A stretch of DNA of 25,444 nt, taken from IMG/VR virus record IMGVR_UViG_3300046167_000115, positions 1-25,444 of that record. One strand, 5' to 3'. This stretch comes from a virus. The translations under genes were made by a program, and so were the position numbers. Positions 1 to 6,878 of this stretch are shown piece after piece (position 1 is the first letter of the stretch; each line of letters starts with the position of its first letter). The notes under the pieces are model-generated. The model was not told the DNA's origin and searched no databases. It saw nothing but the letters and a program-made list of their open reading frames with translations.

Positions 1-92
1 ACCCCCTCAAGCACATAGCCCCACATTAAAATCATGTAGAGCGACAGCATAAACGCTGCCGCCCCACATATGTCTTTGACCAGCGACCACAT
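1..92 (-). CDS. Small membrane protein, C-terminus off the left edge
   Basis: The ATG at 92-90 overlaps the TAA of the preceding gene (TAATG), which suggests translational coupling. The 30 visible codons read MWSLVKDICGAAAFMLSLYM followed by ILMWGYVLEG, a largely hydrophobic stretch that would form one membrane segment beginning near residue 9. The reading frame is open to the window edge, so the full length is unknown. It follows the endolysin region and could belong to the lysis cassette or be a small inner-membrane protein. I recognise no family. Confidence 0.6.
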   Translation of the reverse strand, partial: MWSLVKDICGAAAFMLSLYMILMWGYVLEG

Positions 93-358
93 TATGCTGC
101 TTCCAACTGGCGGCGTAGTTCGTGGATTTCATCACGATAATTGTCAATTCTATACTGAGTTTCTCTGTAGCTACGCGCCGCGTCTTCAATTCCTGCAATA
201 TGATGAAACAAAGAGCGACCATCTTGACTCCCTTTACGCTTCAAACAAACATCAGCCAATTCAGAATAATGAACAATTGATTTAGCTGTAGATTCCATCA
301 TGCCAGAACACATTTTAATTTTGCGCTCCAAGCGTTTTATTTGGTTCTCAATAGTCAT
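92..358 (-). CDS. Coiled-coil hypothetical protein, 88 aa
   Basis: This 88-residue charged protein begins MTIENQIKRLERKIKMCSG and ends in a heptad-rich segment (IDNYRDEIHELRRQLEAA), so most of it is probably helical coiled coil. The ATG at 358 is chosen because GGGAG lies 7 bases upstream; the frame also extends to a TTG two codons earlier with no better site. It is the first gene after the terminator at 441-483. Its stop overlaps the start of the next membrane protein. I recognise no family. A structural or DNA-associated role is possible but unsupported. Confidence 0.7.
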   Translation of the reverse strand: MTIENQIKRLERKIKMCSGMMESTAKSIVHYSELADVCLKRKGSQDGRSLFHHIAGIEDAARSYRETQYRIDNYRDEIHELRRQLEAA

Positions 359-440
359 CTGCAAACTCCCTTGTTTTGCTTACAGTGACAATCTGGCACG
401 ATTGGTGACGATTTGGCAACCCCCTAAATGCAAAAGAACA

Positions 441-483
441 AAACAAACAAAACCCCCGCCATTCCCCCGACGAGAAAGGGGGC
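441..483 (-). terminator. Probable Rho-independent terminator after the endolysin region
   Basis: Read on the minus strand, a CCCCC run at 482-478 can pair with GGGGG at 468-464 or with a second GGGGG at 457-453. The second G-run is followed immediately by TTTTGTTTGTTTTG. The alternative pairings make the exact stem uncertain, but a GC stem followed by a T-rich tract in a 127-base non-coding gap (359-485) fits an intrinsic terminator. I see no gene in the rest of the gap. Confidence 0.6.
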
Positions 484-485
484 AA

Positions 486-593
486 TCATTTCTTAAATCG
501 CTTGTGCCATAAGTAGTCGCCAAAGCGCGAAACTATCTTGGCGACCCAGTTTATAAATCTGCTATTCCAGAACCAGTGATTATATCGTGCCAT
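486..593 (-). CDS. Small Trp-rich basic protein, 35 aa
   Basis: The 35-codon frame reads MARYNHWFWNSRFINWVAKI, then VSRFGDYLWHKRFKK. It is rich in Trp, Phe, Lys and Arg, and can form an amphipathic, membrane-seeking helix. The ATG overlaps the endolysin stop (TGATG) and has GGAG 6 bases upstream. The tight coupling and the strong ribosome site argue that it is real despite its size. Its position directly after the endolysin suggests a lysis-associated or membrane-active peptide, but this is inference. No conserved domain is recognised. Confidence 0.6.
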   Translation of the reverse strand: MARYNHWFWNSRFINWVAKIVSRFGDYLWHKRFKK

Positions 594-991
594 CAGTAAC
601 TCCAAACAGTCGGACGCGGCCAGCCCTCTTTGCTGGTCAGGTCATCTAAGTGGACAAAGCGGCCATCGCCCTTTTGTTGCACACCGACACCCGTAAAGCC
701 CATACGCATTGCCAGTCGCATCAGCGCATACGCATCGCCACGCGACACGCCGACATCTACAGCGCGGCCTGTGGTGTGTGCGCCGGGCTTGCTCTTGCGT
801 GCTTCAATCGGATGTTCGGGGCAGCGATAGCCAGATGTAATCTTCATCGGCTTGCCATACGCTTCGCGCAGGTCTTGCAGCCGCCACATAAAATCTTCGT
901 CCATCTCTGCGCGACCACAGTGCTGGCACGCAAGTTCGCTGCGGCCAAAGTTCGGGAAGTCGTCCCAGTGCGGCTCAATAGTTTTAGACAT
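593..991 (-). CDS. Endolysin: M15-family peptidase (zinc D-Ala-D-Ala carboxypeptidase-like)
   Basis: This 132-residue protein fits the M15_3 family, whose phage members cleave peptide crosslinks in peptidoglycan for host lysis. Visible signatures are SGYRCPEH (residues 53-60), GAHTTGRAVDV (70-80) with zinc ligands H72 and D79, and VHLDD with H114. An N-terminal CQHCG (22-26) is common in phage M15 enzymes. There is no signal peptide, so release would need a holin; candidates lie just upstream. The ATG at 991 is chosen because AAGGA lies 9 bases upstream; the frame extends 40 codons further but that part lies inside the neighbouring gene and lacks family similarity. Length is typical of compact M15 endolysins. 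Confidence 0.9.
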   Translation of the reverse strand: MSKTIEPHWDDFPNFGRSELACQHCGRAEMDEDFMWRLQDLREAYGKPMKITSGYRCPEHPIEARKSKPGAHTTGRAVDVGVSRGDAYALMRLAMRMGFTGVGVQQKGDGRFVHLDDLTSKEGWPRPTVWSY

Positions 992-992
992 T

Positions 993-1412
993 TTAGCTAT
1001 TCCTTCTGGCTTTGACGGACGCGATTGCTTTTCTAAGCTGCCCCGCCTCTGGCTGGTCAAACTGTTCAATGCTGACAGTAGTTTTCTTATGCTTGATTTG
1101 CATGACATCACGGAACACTATCATTTTTTCGTCGAGTGCCACAAGGGCAACTATATCGCAATCGTCCGGGCTTAGTAGCTTCTTGCTGCCCGAACCCGTG
1201 GCAGTCATAAATTTATACCTCTGATTTGATTTGGATTTGCACGACTTAACTTCGACGCGGAATGTCTCGCCATCATCGTCAAACATTAACAGGTCAAAGC
1301 CCTGCCCGTTACAGATAGCAGTCTGATGCCCTAGAAGTTCCAAGACGCTGCAAACGAGAAACTCGCCTGACTTGCCAATCTGCACTGCATTGCGAACAGT
1401 GGTGTATGCCAA
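993..1412 (-). CDS. PD-(D/E)XK endonuclease-like protein in the lysis region
   Basis: This 139-residue protein has the pattern of small PD-(D/E)XK nucleases: an N-terminal helix (VQIGKSGEFLVCSVLELLG), then GFDLLMF with the candidate catalytic Asp, then FRVEVKSCKS with the E-x-K pair. These folds act as restriction enzymes, resolvases or repair nucleases; the substrate cannot be told here. The start is probably TTG at 1412, with GGGG 7 bases upstream and no ATG near the domain start. It sits between a small membrane protein and the endolysin, and its stop is one base from the endolysin ATG. A nuclease here is unusual; host DNA degradation or superinfection exclusion are guesses. Confidence 0.75.
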   Translation of the reverse strand: MAYTTVRNAVQIGKSGEFLVCSVLELLGHQTAICNGQGFDLLMFDDDGETFRVEVKSCKSKSNQRYKFMTATGSGSKKLLSPDDCDIVALVALDEKMIVFRDVMQIKHKKTTVSIEQFDQPEAGQLRKAIASVKARRNS

Positions 1413-1422
1413 AACCTAACCC

Positions 1423-1635
1423 CTATTTCGGTTTTCGTTCGTCAAGCATACGCGATATTAGGCTGTTATATAAAGAAAAAATTGTGGTCAGCTTGTCTTC
1501 AGCGTCTTGCATGCGCTCATCCATTCTGTCGTTTTTATTTTCTAGATTGGATATGGAACGGCTAAACCACCAAATCATCGCCATCCCTGCTGTAAGGATT
1601 GGCCAGTAAGCAAGCAGTGTTTCACCGAAGTTCAT
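1423..1635 (-). CDS. Small membrane protein with coiled coil; spanin-like candidate
   Basis: The 70-residue product has one N-terminal membrane segment (about residues 6-24, LLAYWPILTAGMAMIWWF) followed by a charged helical region (NLENKNDRMDERMQDAEDKL) and a short C-terminus. A membrane anchor followed by a coiled coil is the layout of inner-membrane spanins (Rz-like) and of some lysis regulators. It lies between a small hydrophobic protein and the nuclease/endolysin pair. The ATG at 1635 is chosen; the frame extends further upstream, but that part overlaps the neighbouring gene and is arginine-rich, unlike a real N-terminus. No lipoprotein partner is visible, so the spanin role is inference. 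Confidence 0.65.
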   Translation of the reverse strand: MNFGETLLAYWPILTAGMAMIWWFSRSISNLENKNDRMDERMQDAEDKLTTIFSLYNSLISRMLDERKPK

Positions 1636-1640
1636 CGGTC

Positions 1641-1796
1641 TTACTCTTTGAATGATTTGTGTATCCGAATGGCTAACAGAACGAGACCGCCTATGGCGAC
1701 AACCAAGTTGACATAGACGGTCAAGTTCACTGCCCAAAGCGGCGCAGTTACAGCAACGCTGCCGATTGCAACGTCAATGGCCGCTTTCTCCGACAT
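1641..1796 (-). CDS. Small hydrophobic protein, holin candidate, 51 aa
   Basis: The product reads MSEKAAIDVAIGSVAVTAPL, then WAVNLTVYVNLVVAIGGLVL and LAIRIHKSFKE. One or two membrane segments (about residues 8-23 and 27-44) are followed by a short basic tail, a common layout for small class II or III holins. The ATG at 1796 follows the previous TAA by one base, and the stop is 5 bases ahead of the next ATG. Position within a cassette that includes an endolysin without a signal peptide supports a holin role, but sequence similarity alone does not prove it. Confidence 0.6.
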   Translation of the reverse strand: MSEKAAIDVAIGSVAVTAPLWAVNLTVYVNLVVAIGGLVLLAIRIHKSFKE

Positions 1797-1797
1797 C

Positions 1798-1971
1798 TTA
1801 TTTGTTTTTAGCTTTTGCAATGTTCAAAGCCAAGACATCGACCACTTTATAAGCGATGCCGTATGCCTTCTGCGCCTTGCCGACAAGTTCGTCGTCTTTC
1901 GGCGTTTTCGTTACTGCGCTGATGGCAGCAGCAAACGAAATGATGTAAGGCAGGTTTTCAAAGATACTCAT
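1798..1971 (-). CDS. Small protein with hydrophobic N-terminus, 57 aa
   Basis: The product begins MSIFENLPYIISFAAAISAV, continues with a polar linker (TKTPKDDELVGKAQ) and ends in a second moderately hydrophobic helix and a lysine-rich tail. The ATG at 1971 is chosen because GGAG lies 6 bases upstream; an ATG four codons earlier lacks a site. It follows the S74 fibre gene by 13 bases and opens the lysis cassette. It may be membrane-associated, and together with the 51-residue neighbour could form a two-component holin. I recognise no named family. Confidence 0.6.
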   Translation of the reverse strand: MSIFENLPYIISFAAAISAVTKTPKDDELVGKAQKAYGIAYKVVDVLALNIAKAKNK

Positions 1972-1984
1972 TACAATCTCCATT

Positions 1985-3376
1985 TTAGTTCTCCAGTGCT
2001 GCGACGCGGGTTTCCAAGTCTTCAATCTTGGCGATTGCTTCTTGCAGGGCTGCGGTCAGCAATGGCACAAGTTTGGCTTGGTCGATGCCTTGATAGTCAG
2101 GCACAGAGCGTGTTCCCATAACCGCTTCGGTGACAAGCTGTTGTTTCGTGCGTTCAGGTTCAATTTCATTTCCATCATCATCCAAAACGGCAGGAATAAC
2201 GACATCTTCATAAACGGCTGGCGTGACTTCATATTCTTCATCCTGCATTGCATCTTTTTCGCCAGTGATTGCTTCAGGCACAATGTCAGAAACTTCGTGT
2301 GCAAGAAAACCATCGACTGTGGTGTCAGCATCAGCAATAAAATTAAAACGTGACGGATTAAGTTGTTTGACACGCTCAATGCCATCGGTAATGCCAATGA
2401 CGTTTTCCTTTAATCGGTAATCAGAAGTGGTGTTAAATGATGTGCTTGTGCTACTGGTAAAGATATAACCTCTTTGCTGCCCAGACGCATTGTAGAAATA
2501 TAAGGGATAATATCCATTTGACGTTGGTTGCGTTTGAATTGCTATAGTGCTTGATGCCTTAATAGCTGCTTGGCTATTTGCATTTTTAGAGGTTACATTC
2601 AGCAAAAGTCCGCCCGAATTGTCGAGGCGCATAACTTCATTTGTTGTGCCACTTGACGCTTCTTGGAAAATAAGATGACCGCTATCAGCTACTATTCTGT
2701 GGTCGCTATAATTATCACCCCCAAAAGTGTCATTAGTCCCACGAATAAATTCAAGGCGCGGGCTAGGAAACGAAGTTGTGTCAGAATGAATACGAATAGT
2801 AGGGGTTTGTGTTGCATTTTTTACTGTTAATTCATGCGCTGGTGAATCAGTCCCGATGCCGACGTTGCCGCCATTATTAATGTAACTAGCTTGACCTGAT
2901 TTTGCGCTTAACTTTACATCTTCCGTGCCGCCACTGTCATAAAGCGACATTATGCCATTATATCCCTCTGTTCTTGCAGCAAACCTAGTTTGGCTATGTG
3001 CTGTTCCTGATGCAATTTGTGTGGTAGTGCCGCTTCCACTTGCATCAACGGCATTAAGCAATGCACTTGGCGAAACAGTCCCCACGCCGACCCGATTATT
3101 CGTGCTGTCAACGTGCAGCGTATCCGTATCAACTGTGAAGTCACCGCTATCAATCGACACATTACCCGTGCCATCAAGCGTGATGCTCGCACCAATCGTT
3201 GCCAGATGGTCATTCGCTTGGTCAATCGTTAAGATTTCAACCCACGCATCATTATCCTCATTCCTGATATATAATTTGTCGGTGTCTTCTTCATACCACC
3301 ACATTGATGCGTATGTCGTGGTCGGTGCAGTGTTGCCACTGTGCAGCGTTGTGATGTCTTCGAGAACGTCATTCAA
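1985..3376 (-). CDS. Tail fibre with C-terminal S74 intramolecular chaperone (N-terminus frameshifted)
   Basis: This 463-residue frame is a tail-fibre/appendage protein. Its centre has two copies of a 'GxGTxSPxxxL' fibre repeat (VGVGTVSPSALL near residue 97, VGIGTDSPAHEL near 172). The C-terminus is a Peptidase_S74 chaperone: SDYRLKENV carries the catalytic Ser near residue 318, followed by IERVKQLNPSRFNF and DGFLAHEV. S74 domains help trimerise fibres and then cut themselves off. A final coiled coil ends the protein (EAIAKIEDLETRVAALEN). The frame opens only at a TTG without a ribosome site. The true start is very probably the ATG at 3440, separated from this frame by one extra base, so the entry is broken near its N-terminus. 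Confidence 0.85.
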   Translation of the reverse strand: MNDVLEDITTLHSGNTAPTTTYASMWWYEEDTDKLYIRNEDNDAWVEILTIDQANDHLATIGASITLDGTGNVSIDSGDFTVDTDTLHVDSTNNRVGVGTVSPSALLNAVDASGSGTTTQIASGTAHSQTRFAARTEGYNGIMSLYDSGGTEDVKLSAKSGQASYINNGGNVGIGTDSPAHELTVKNATQTPTIRIHSDTTSFPSPRLEFIRGTNDTFGGDNYSDHRIVADSGHLIFQEASSGTTNEVMRLDNSGGLLLNVTSKNANSQAAIKASSTIAIQTQPTSNGYYPLYFYNASGQQRGYIFTSSTSTSFNTTSDYRLKENVIGITDGIERVKQLNPSRFNFIADADTTVDGFLAHEVSDIVPEAITGEKDAMQDEEYEVTPAVYEDVVIPAVLDDDGNEIEPERTKQQLVTEAVMGTRSVPDYQGIDQAKLVPLLTAALQEAIAKIEDLETRVAALEN

Positions 3377-3440
3377 GTCTTGCCGAAAAGCGGCAAAACC
3401 TTGGTTGGCGATTCTCTACATCAGATGCGTTCTGCGTCAT
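3369..3440 (-). pseudogene. Displaced N-terminus of the S74 tail fibre
   Basis: The ATG at 3440 overlaps the stop of the central tail protein (ATGA) and has GGAG 10 bases upstream. It opens a 23-codon frame, MTQNASDVENRQPRFCRFSA..., that stops at 3369. Removing one C from the CC pair at 3407-3408 (or 3403-3404) fuses it to the downstream frame as MTQNASDVENR-NQGFAAFRQD-LNDVLEDI, which reads as a natural fibre N-terminus. The distance 3440-1985 is 3n+1 bases, as expected for one inserted base. Confidence 0.7.
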
Positions 3441-5440
3441 GTTACAAGTTCTCCATAACCTTTAGCCACATAATCAAATGTTCGGTCAACCACCGTGCCG
3501 CCGCTATTCTTAAAGCGGATAGTGAAGCCTGTGGCGTCTTTGCTCACTATATCATAAAAATCACCCGTTGCCATATTTTCTGCAACAATCGCCAAGCCTT
3601 GCAAATCCTTATAGGCGGGGCTGAACGTGACTACTTTACCGCCGCCAGCAGTGCCGCTTGTGATGTCATTGTCAGCACGCAGACTGTCGGGCATATCAAC
3701 AGTCACAGACAGTTCTTTGATTGCTGGCGTGGCTTGTTCGTCTGTGCTGGATAGGACAGCCTTAAATTTCAACGCACGGGCTGTGTAATCGCCAACCACA
3801 AATTCCTTAAACGCTGACCAAGTTGGCGTTCCTGCTGGGTCATCGTTAGTTGTGGCAACAAACAAATCAACATTGGTGTCATCATAAGCAGCAGGGTCGC
3901 CGTCGAACAGACCTTGACGCGCATCAAAGTTGCCTTCGGCATCGTCAAACAGGTTCACATAGTCAATGCGGATAACGTCCAAAGCAGCAGTCACGCGGCT
4001 TGTGTATTTGCTGCCCAAGTCCACATAACTGTCAAACTCATATGCACCCTCGTTGTCAACGCGACCACCGCCACTGTCGAACAGACCCGGCGCATCGTCA
4101 AAGTTGCCTGTGGCAGCGTCAAACAGAATAGATGTGGCCAATTTCAGAACAGGCACACCTTGACTGTCATCATCGACCACGCAATCGGTCTTCACGCCAG
4201 CAAATGTTGGGTGCTGTGTAGATGTGGCAACCACGTTTAAGCCAGCGATTGACTGAATGTCTGTGCCAACATTGGTGGCGTTCTGGCTGGTGTTGCCAGA
4301 CGTATCAACGGCGCGAACAAAGTAAGTGCCAGTTCGTGCAGGAACAGTCGTGCTGGTCGCTGTAATCTTTGGAATAAGCGTCACAGCATTTTGGAATGAT
4401 GGGCTGGTTGTATCTGTCGAATAACGCACTTGATAGTGCGACAAATCCAAATCAGCCACAGCGTCCCACGACAAATGTGCTTCTGCGCCAACCACGTTAA
4501 TCCGCAAGCCACTCACATCGGCTGGCGGTGCGGTCTTGCCGACTGCTTGATGGCTAATTTCTGTAAATTCAGACTTAACGCCAAGATTGCTGATAGCCCT
4601 AGCGCGGATATTATAGGTCACATTGTCTTCGACATCTATAATCTCAAAGATGTTTGATGAGCCGCGACCCAGCGACTTAAACGTGCTTTCGGTGCTTTTC
4701 TTAAACTGCACTTCGTATTTGTCTTGGAACGTGCCGCCACCAGTCACCGTCACTTCGATAACTGCCACGGCTTTCTGGTTAATAATCCGCAATTCCTCGC
4801 CAATAGATACACCGACACCGCCAATGTCATATGCGCTTGGCAGCGTGGTATTAGGCGCAGGGTCAACAGCTACTTGCTCATTGCTCGACCAAGTGTAAAC
4901 ACCCGCCGCTGTTTCGCGCAGCACAAGGTCAACACCAAGCTGTTCGCCAGAGATTGCCAGCGTCCATTCAACAACCTGAAACACTTTAGACGCAAAGCCA
5001 AAGCGTTCATTGGTAATCATAACCGTGTCACCGACTTGCAGTTTGAACGCAGTCAGCTTCGCCGGGTAGTTAATCATCAACTGCTGGCGACCCTGTTCCA
5101 GATGTATCTTGGCGATACGCTGCGCCATTGTGGTGCTGTCAGTAAACGGCAAGTCAAGTTCTGTCGTTACCTTCTCGCCAGCGTCTTCGGTCACATAGGT
5201 CGCGTTTGTGATTTCTGGGTAATCTGTCGGCTGATAGTTCTCGTCTGGCGCAACATAAATGCCCTTGACGCTGTTGAAGCTGTCTCTGCGGCTGGCACGG
5301 GTCTGCACTTGTATCGCGCCTCGCAAATCGTCTTCGTCAAGCGTAATAGTCGGCGTGCGGTATGCGCCAGCCAGCACAAGCCACTTGCCATCAGAATAAG
5401 AACAGTGGCCGACCATAGATGTCAGCAGACGCGGCAACAC
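3437..5440 (-). CDS. Central tail tip protein (gpJ-like), C-terminal part
   Basis: This 667-residue frame carries the body of a gpJ-like receptor-contacting tail protein. It begins in the conserved hub region (HCSYSDGKWLVLAGAY, DLRGAIQVQTRASRRDSFNS, VKGIY). It then has a beta-rich module and a fibronectin type III domain (about 290-390: PPADVSGLRINVVGAEAHLS, YFVRAVDTSGNTS). Two copies of 'LFDxAxGNFDxxxGLFD' follow, then a C-terminal beta domain. The nominal GTG start at 5440 has no convincing ribosome site. The same frame is open upstream to the TAA at 5524-5522 and reads EDRFTCNGIIDADKPPATV, clearly the missing middle of the protein. It is therefore the continuation of the gene at 5522-6397, not a separate gene. 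Confidence 0.85.
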   Translation of the reverse strand: MLPRLLTSMVGHCSYSDGKWLVLAGAYRTPTITLDEDDLRGAIQVQTRASRRDSFNSVKGIYVAPDENYQPTDYPEITNATYVTEDAGEKVTTELDLPFTDSTTMAQRIAKIHLEQGRQQLMINYPAKLTAFKLQVGDTVMITNERFGFASKVFQVVEWTLAISGEQLGVDLVLRETAAGVYTWSSNEQVAVDPAPNTTLPSAYDIGGVGVSIGEELRIINQKAVAVIEVTVTGGGTFQDKYEVQFKKSTESTFKSLGRGSSNIFEIIDVEDNVTYNIRARAISNLGVKSEFTEISHQAVGKTAPPADVSGLRINVVGAEAHLSWDAVADLDLSHYQVRYSTDTTSPSFQNAVTLIPKITATSTTVPARTGTYFVRAVDTSGNTSQNATNVGTDIQSIAGLNVVATSTQHPTFAGVKTDCVVDDDSQGVPVLKLATSILFDAATGNFDDAPGLFDSGGGRVDNEGAYEFDSYVDLGSKYTSRVTAALDVIRIDYVNLFDDAEGNFDARQGLFDGDPAAYDDTNVDLFVATTNDDPAGTPTWSAFKEFVVGDYTARALKFKAVLSSTDEQATPAIKELSVTVDMPDSLRADNDITSGTAGGGKVVTFSPAYKDLQGLAIVAENMATGDFYDIVSKDATGFTIRFKNSGGTVVDRTFDYVAKGYGELVT

Positions 5441-5521
5441 CGTCGCTGGCGGCTTATCTGCGTCAATAATGCCGTTACAAGTAAAGCGGTCTTCTGATGA
5501 CGAATGTAGGGATATTTGCGC

Positions 5522-6397
5522 TTATCTAGCGGAAACGGTTTCATCACAGATATTCGCTGCTGCGATGATGCTTGTGTCGTCAATCTCTGCGGCTGTAGCT
5601 GCCAGACCCGTTGCGCTGGTCAGATAGTCACGCACAACCAGTGCAGGGTTTTCTGAATAAGATGTGGTATCGTCACGCGGGTCAAACAGCTTTTTGCCTT
5701 TGACCAGTGCTGTCACGGCAGGAATACCATTCGGGAACGCATCAACGTCATACTGGAAACGCGCATAAATATATGCAATGCCGTTTAAGACCATCGTGCT
5801 TGGCGCGCTGGTTTCTGCCACCAAATCGGCATCTGCGACTGTCTGCGTTCCGTCATAAAACTTAAAGCGGGTCAGCTTTTCGTTATCGTCGTTTTTATAG
5901 CGTGATGTGTTTGTTGAATAGCGCTTAACGCCGTTAGCATCTGTGCCATCGTTAAATAATAACACATCATCATCGTTTAGATTAACATGCCTATAAACTG
6001 TGCTAGTTGGTGAAATCCACCAGAACGCTAAGTTATCAACTTCGTGGTCAGCTACCGCCACAACCATATGCAGATACTTGTTATCGTCAGACGTTTCTAA
6101 GAAAACAACTGTGCCGCCAGCTTTGACTTCGCCGTAAATCGTGCGGCGCGGCTGTGTCGGCAGCTTGACGTTTAGTTGGCGACCAGCAACTTCGTTGCCC
6201 AATGATGATGGCGCGTCAACAGCATCATAAGCCCCGGCAGAATAAGCAACAGCAGTTTGCAAGGCAGCGGTGGCAAGGGCAGACCCAATACTTACGCCAG
6301 CCCCTATACCTAATGCGCCCGCCGCTGCGCCGCCTGTGTAAACAATGGCGGCAACAGTCAGAGCATCCTTTAAAACATCTTCTGCTTTATCACCCAT
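5522..6397 (-). CDS. Central tail tip protein (gpJ-like), N-terminal part, ends at in-frame TAA
   Basis: This 291-residue frame is the N-terminal third of the gpJ-like protein. After a short start it has a long Ala/Gly-rich hydrophobic stretch (about residues 12-55), then the conserved tail-hub region (LPTQPRRTIYGEVKAGGTVV, DHEVDNLAFWWISP, NPALVVRDYLTSATGLAA, ANICDE). In relatives the protein continues after ANICDE. Here it stops at CDETVSAR-TAA and the following codons continue in the same frame with hub sequence, so the two parts form one 987-codon unit (6397-3437) interrupted by a single TAA. The ATG at 6397 follows the DUF6950 gene by one base. Interruption could be a nonsense mutation, a readthrough stop or paired indels. 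Confidence 0.85.
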   Translation of the reverse strand: MGDKAEDVLKDALTVAAIVYTGGAAAGALGIGAGVSIGSALATAALQTAVAYSAGAYDAVDAPSSLGNEVAGRQLNVKLPTQPRRTIYGEVKAGGTVVFLETSDDNKYLHMVVAVADHEVDNLAFWWISPTSTVYRHVNLNDDDVLLFNDGTDANGVKRYSTNTSRYKNDDNEKLTRFKFYDGTQTVADADLVAETSAPSTMVLNGIAYIYARFQYDVDAFPNGIPAVTALVKGKKLFDPRDDTTSYSENPALVVRDYLTSATGLAATAAEIDDTSIIAAANICDETVSAR

Positions 6398-6398
6398 A

Positions 6399-6812
6399 TT
6401 ACACCCGCCAAGCTGCTTCGATTATTCTCATTGGCACATAAATAGCACCTTCGTCGTGCGTAAACAGCAACGCTTGGTCGCCAGCACATATGCCCAATGA
6501 TGGCACAACTTTGTCAATATGTCTTGCCACGATGTCGCCACGCTGCGCCTGTTTCGGCGTTATGCGGCCTTCTGTTATCTGGTCAAGCCAGTCAGGCACG
6601 CCATCATAATCTTCGCGCCTAATCATACGCGCCGCTTGCAAGAATGACTGATACTTGCCGCGCCACTTCTCTAGAATGTCAGTGTCAGTCATTTCCGACA
6701 CAATGTTTGCCGTTCCAGCAAAGCAGTCTGTTTCGCCAAGAATATATGGCTCATACGCAACATTCTGCAACGCACCATCCAGCTTGAGTTCCCAACCTTG
6801 TTTGCGCTGCAT
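6399..6812 (-). CDS. DUF6950-type tail assembly protein (gpK-like position)
   Basis: This 137-residue protein matches the phage DUF6950 pattern, a papain/NlpC-like fold: LGETDCFAGTANIVSEMT with the candidate nucleophile Cys near residue 30, WRGKYQS, GDIVAR, then PSLGICAGDQALLF and a C-terminal VPMRIIEAAWRV. It sits directly before the gpJ-like gene, the position of the gpK peptidase in lambda. That supports a role in tail-tip assembly or cell-wall penetration. Whether it is catalytically active cannot be told. The ATG overlaps the repaired stop of the gpL-like gene (TAATG). Confidence 0.8.
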   Translation of the reverse strand: MQRKQGWELKLDGALQNVAYEPYILGETDCFAGTANIVSEMTDTDILEKWRGKYQSFLQAARMIRREDYDGVPDWLDQITEGRITPKQAQRGDIVARHIDKVVPSLGICAGDQALLFTHDEGAIYVPMRIIEAAWRV

Positions 6813-6878
6813 TATCTACCCCATTGAATAGATACGTCTTGAATGACTGGCACATAATCAAGACCAGTATCGGCTGGG
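6812..6878 (-). pseudogene. Displaced C-terminus of the gpL-like tail protein
   Basis: After removal of one C from the run at 6876-6879, the upstream frame continues as HPADTGLDYVPVIQDVSIQW and GR, then stops at a TAA that overlaps the ATG at 6812 (TAATG). 'LDYVP' followed by a short 'xxxWGR' end is the usual terminus of this tail protein family. The segment lacks its own start and is an out-of-frame tail rather than a separate gene. Whole repaired gene: 6812-7367, 3n+1 bases long. Confidence 0.7.

Noticed and set aside
1985-3440. Diversity-generating retroelement target in the tail fibre
   Set aside because: There is no reverse transcriptase, and no adenine-variable repeat pair was seen in the window.
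4724-5497. Long plus-strand open frame, 257 codons
   Set aside because: It lies wholly opposite the gpJ-like gene, has Arg/His/Cys-rich composition typical of antisense shadow frames, and has no ribosome site or family pattern.
5522-5524. Reassigned TAA (alternative genetic code)
   Set aside because: TAA ends many other genes here at sensible coupled junctions (for example 92, 993, 6399, 9603), so it is used as a normal stop.
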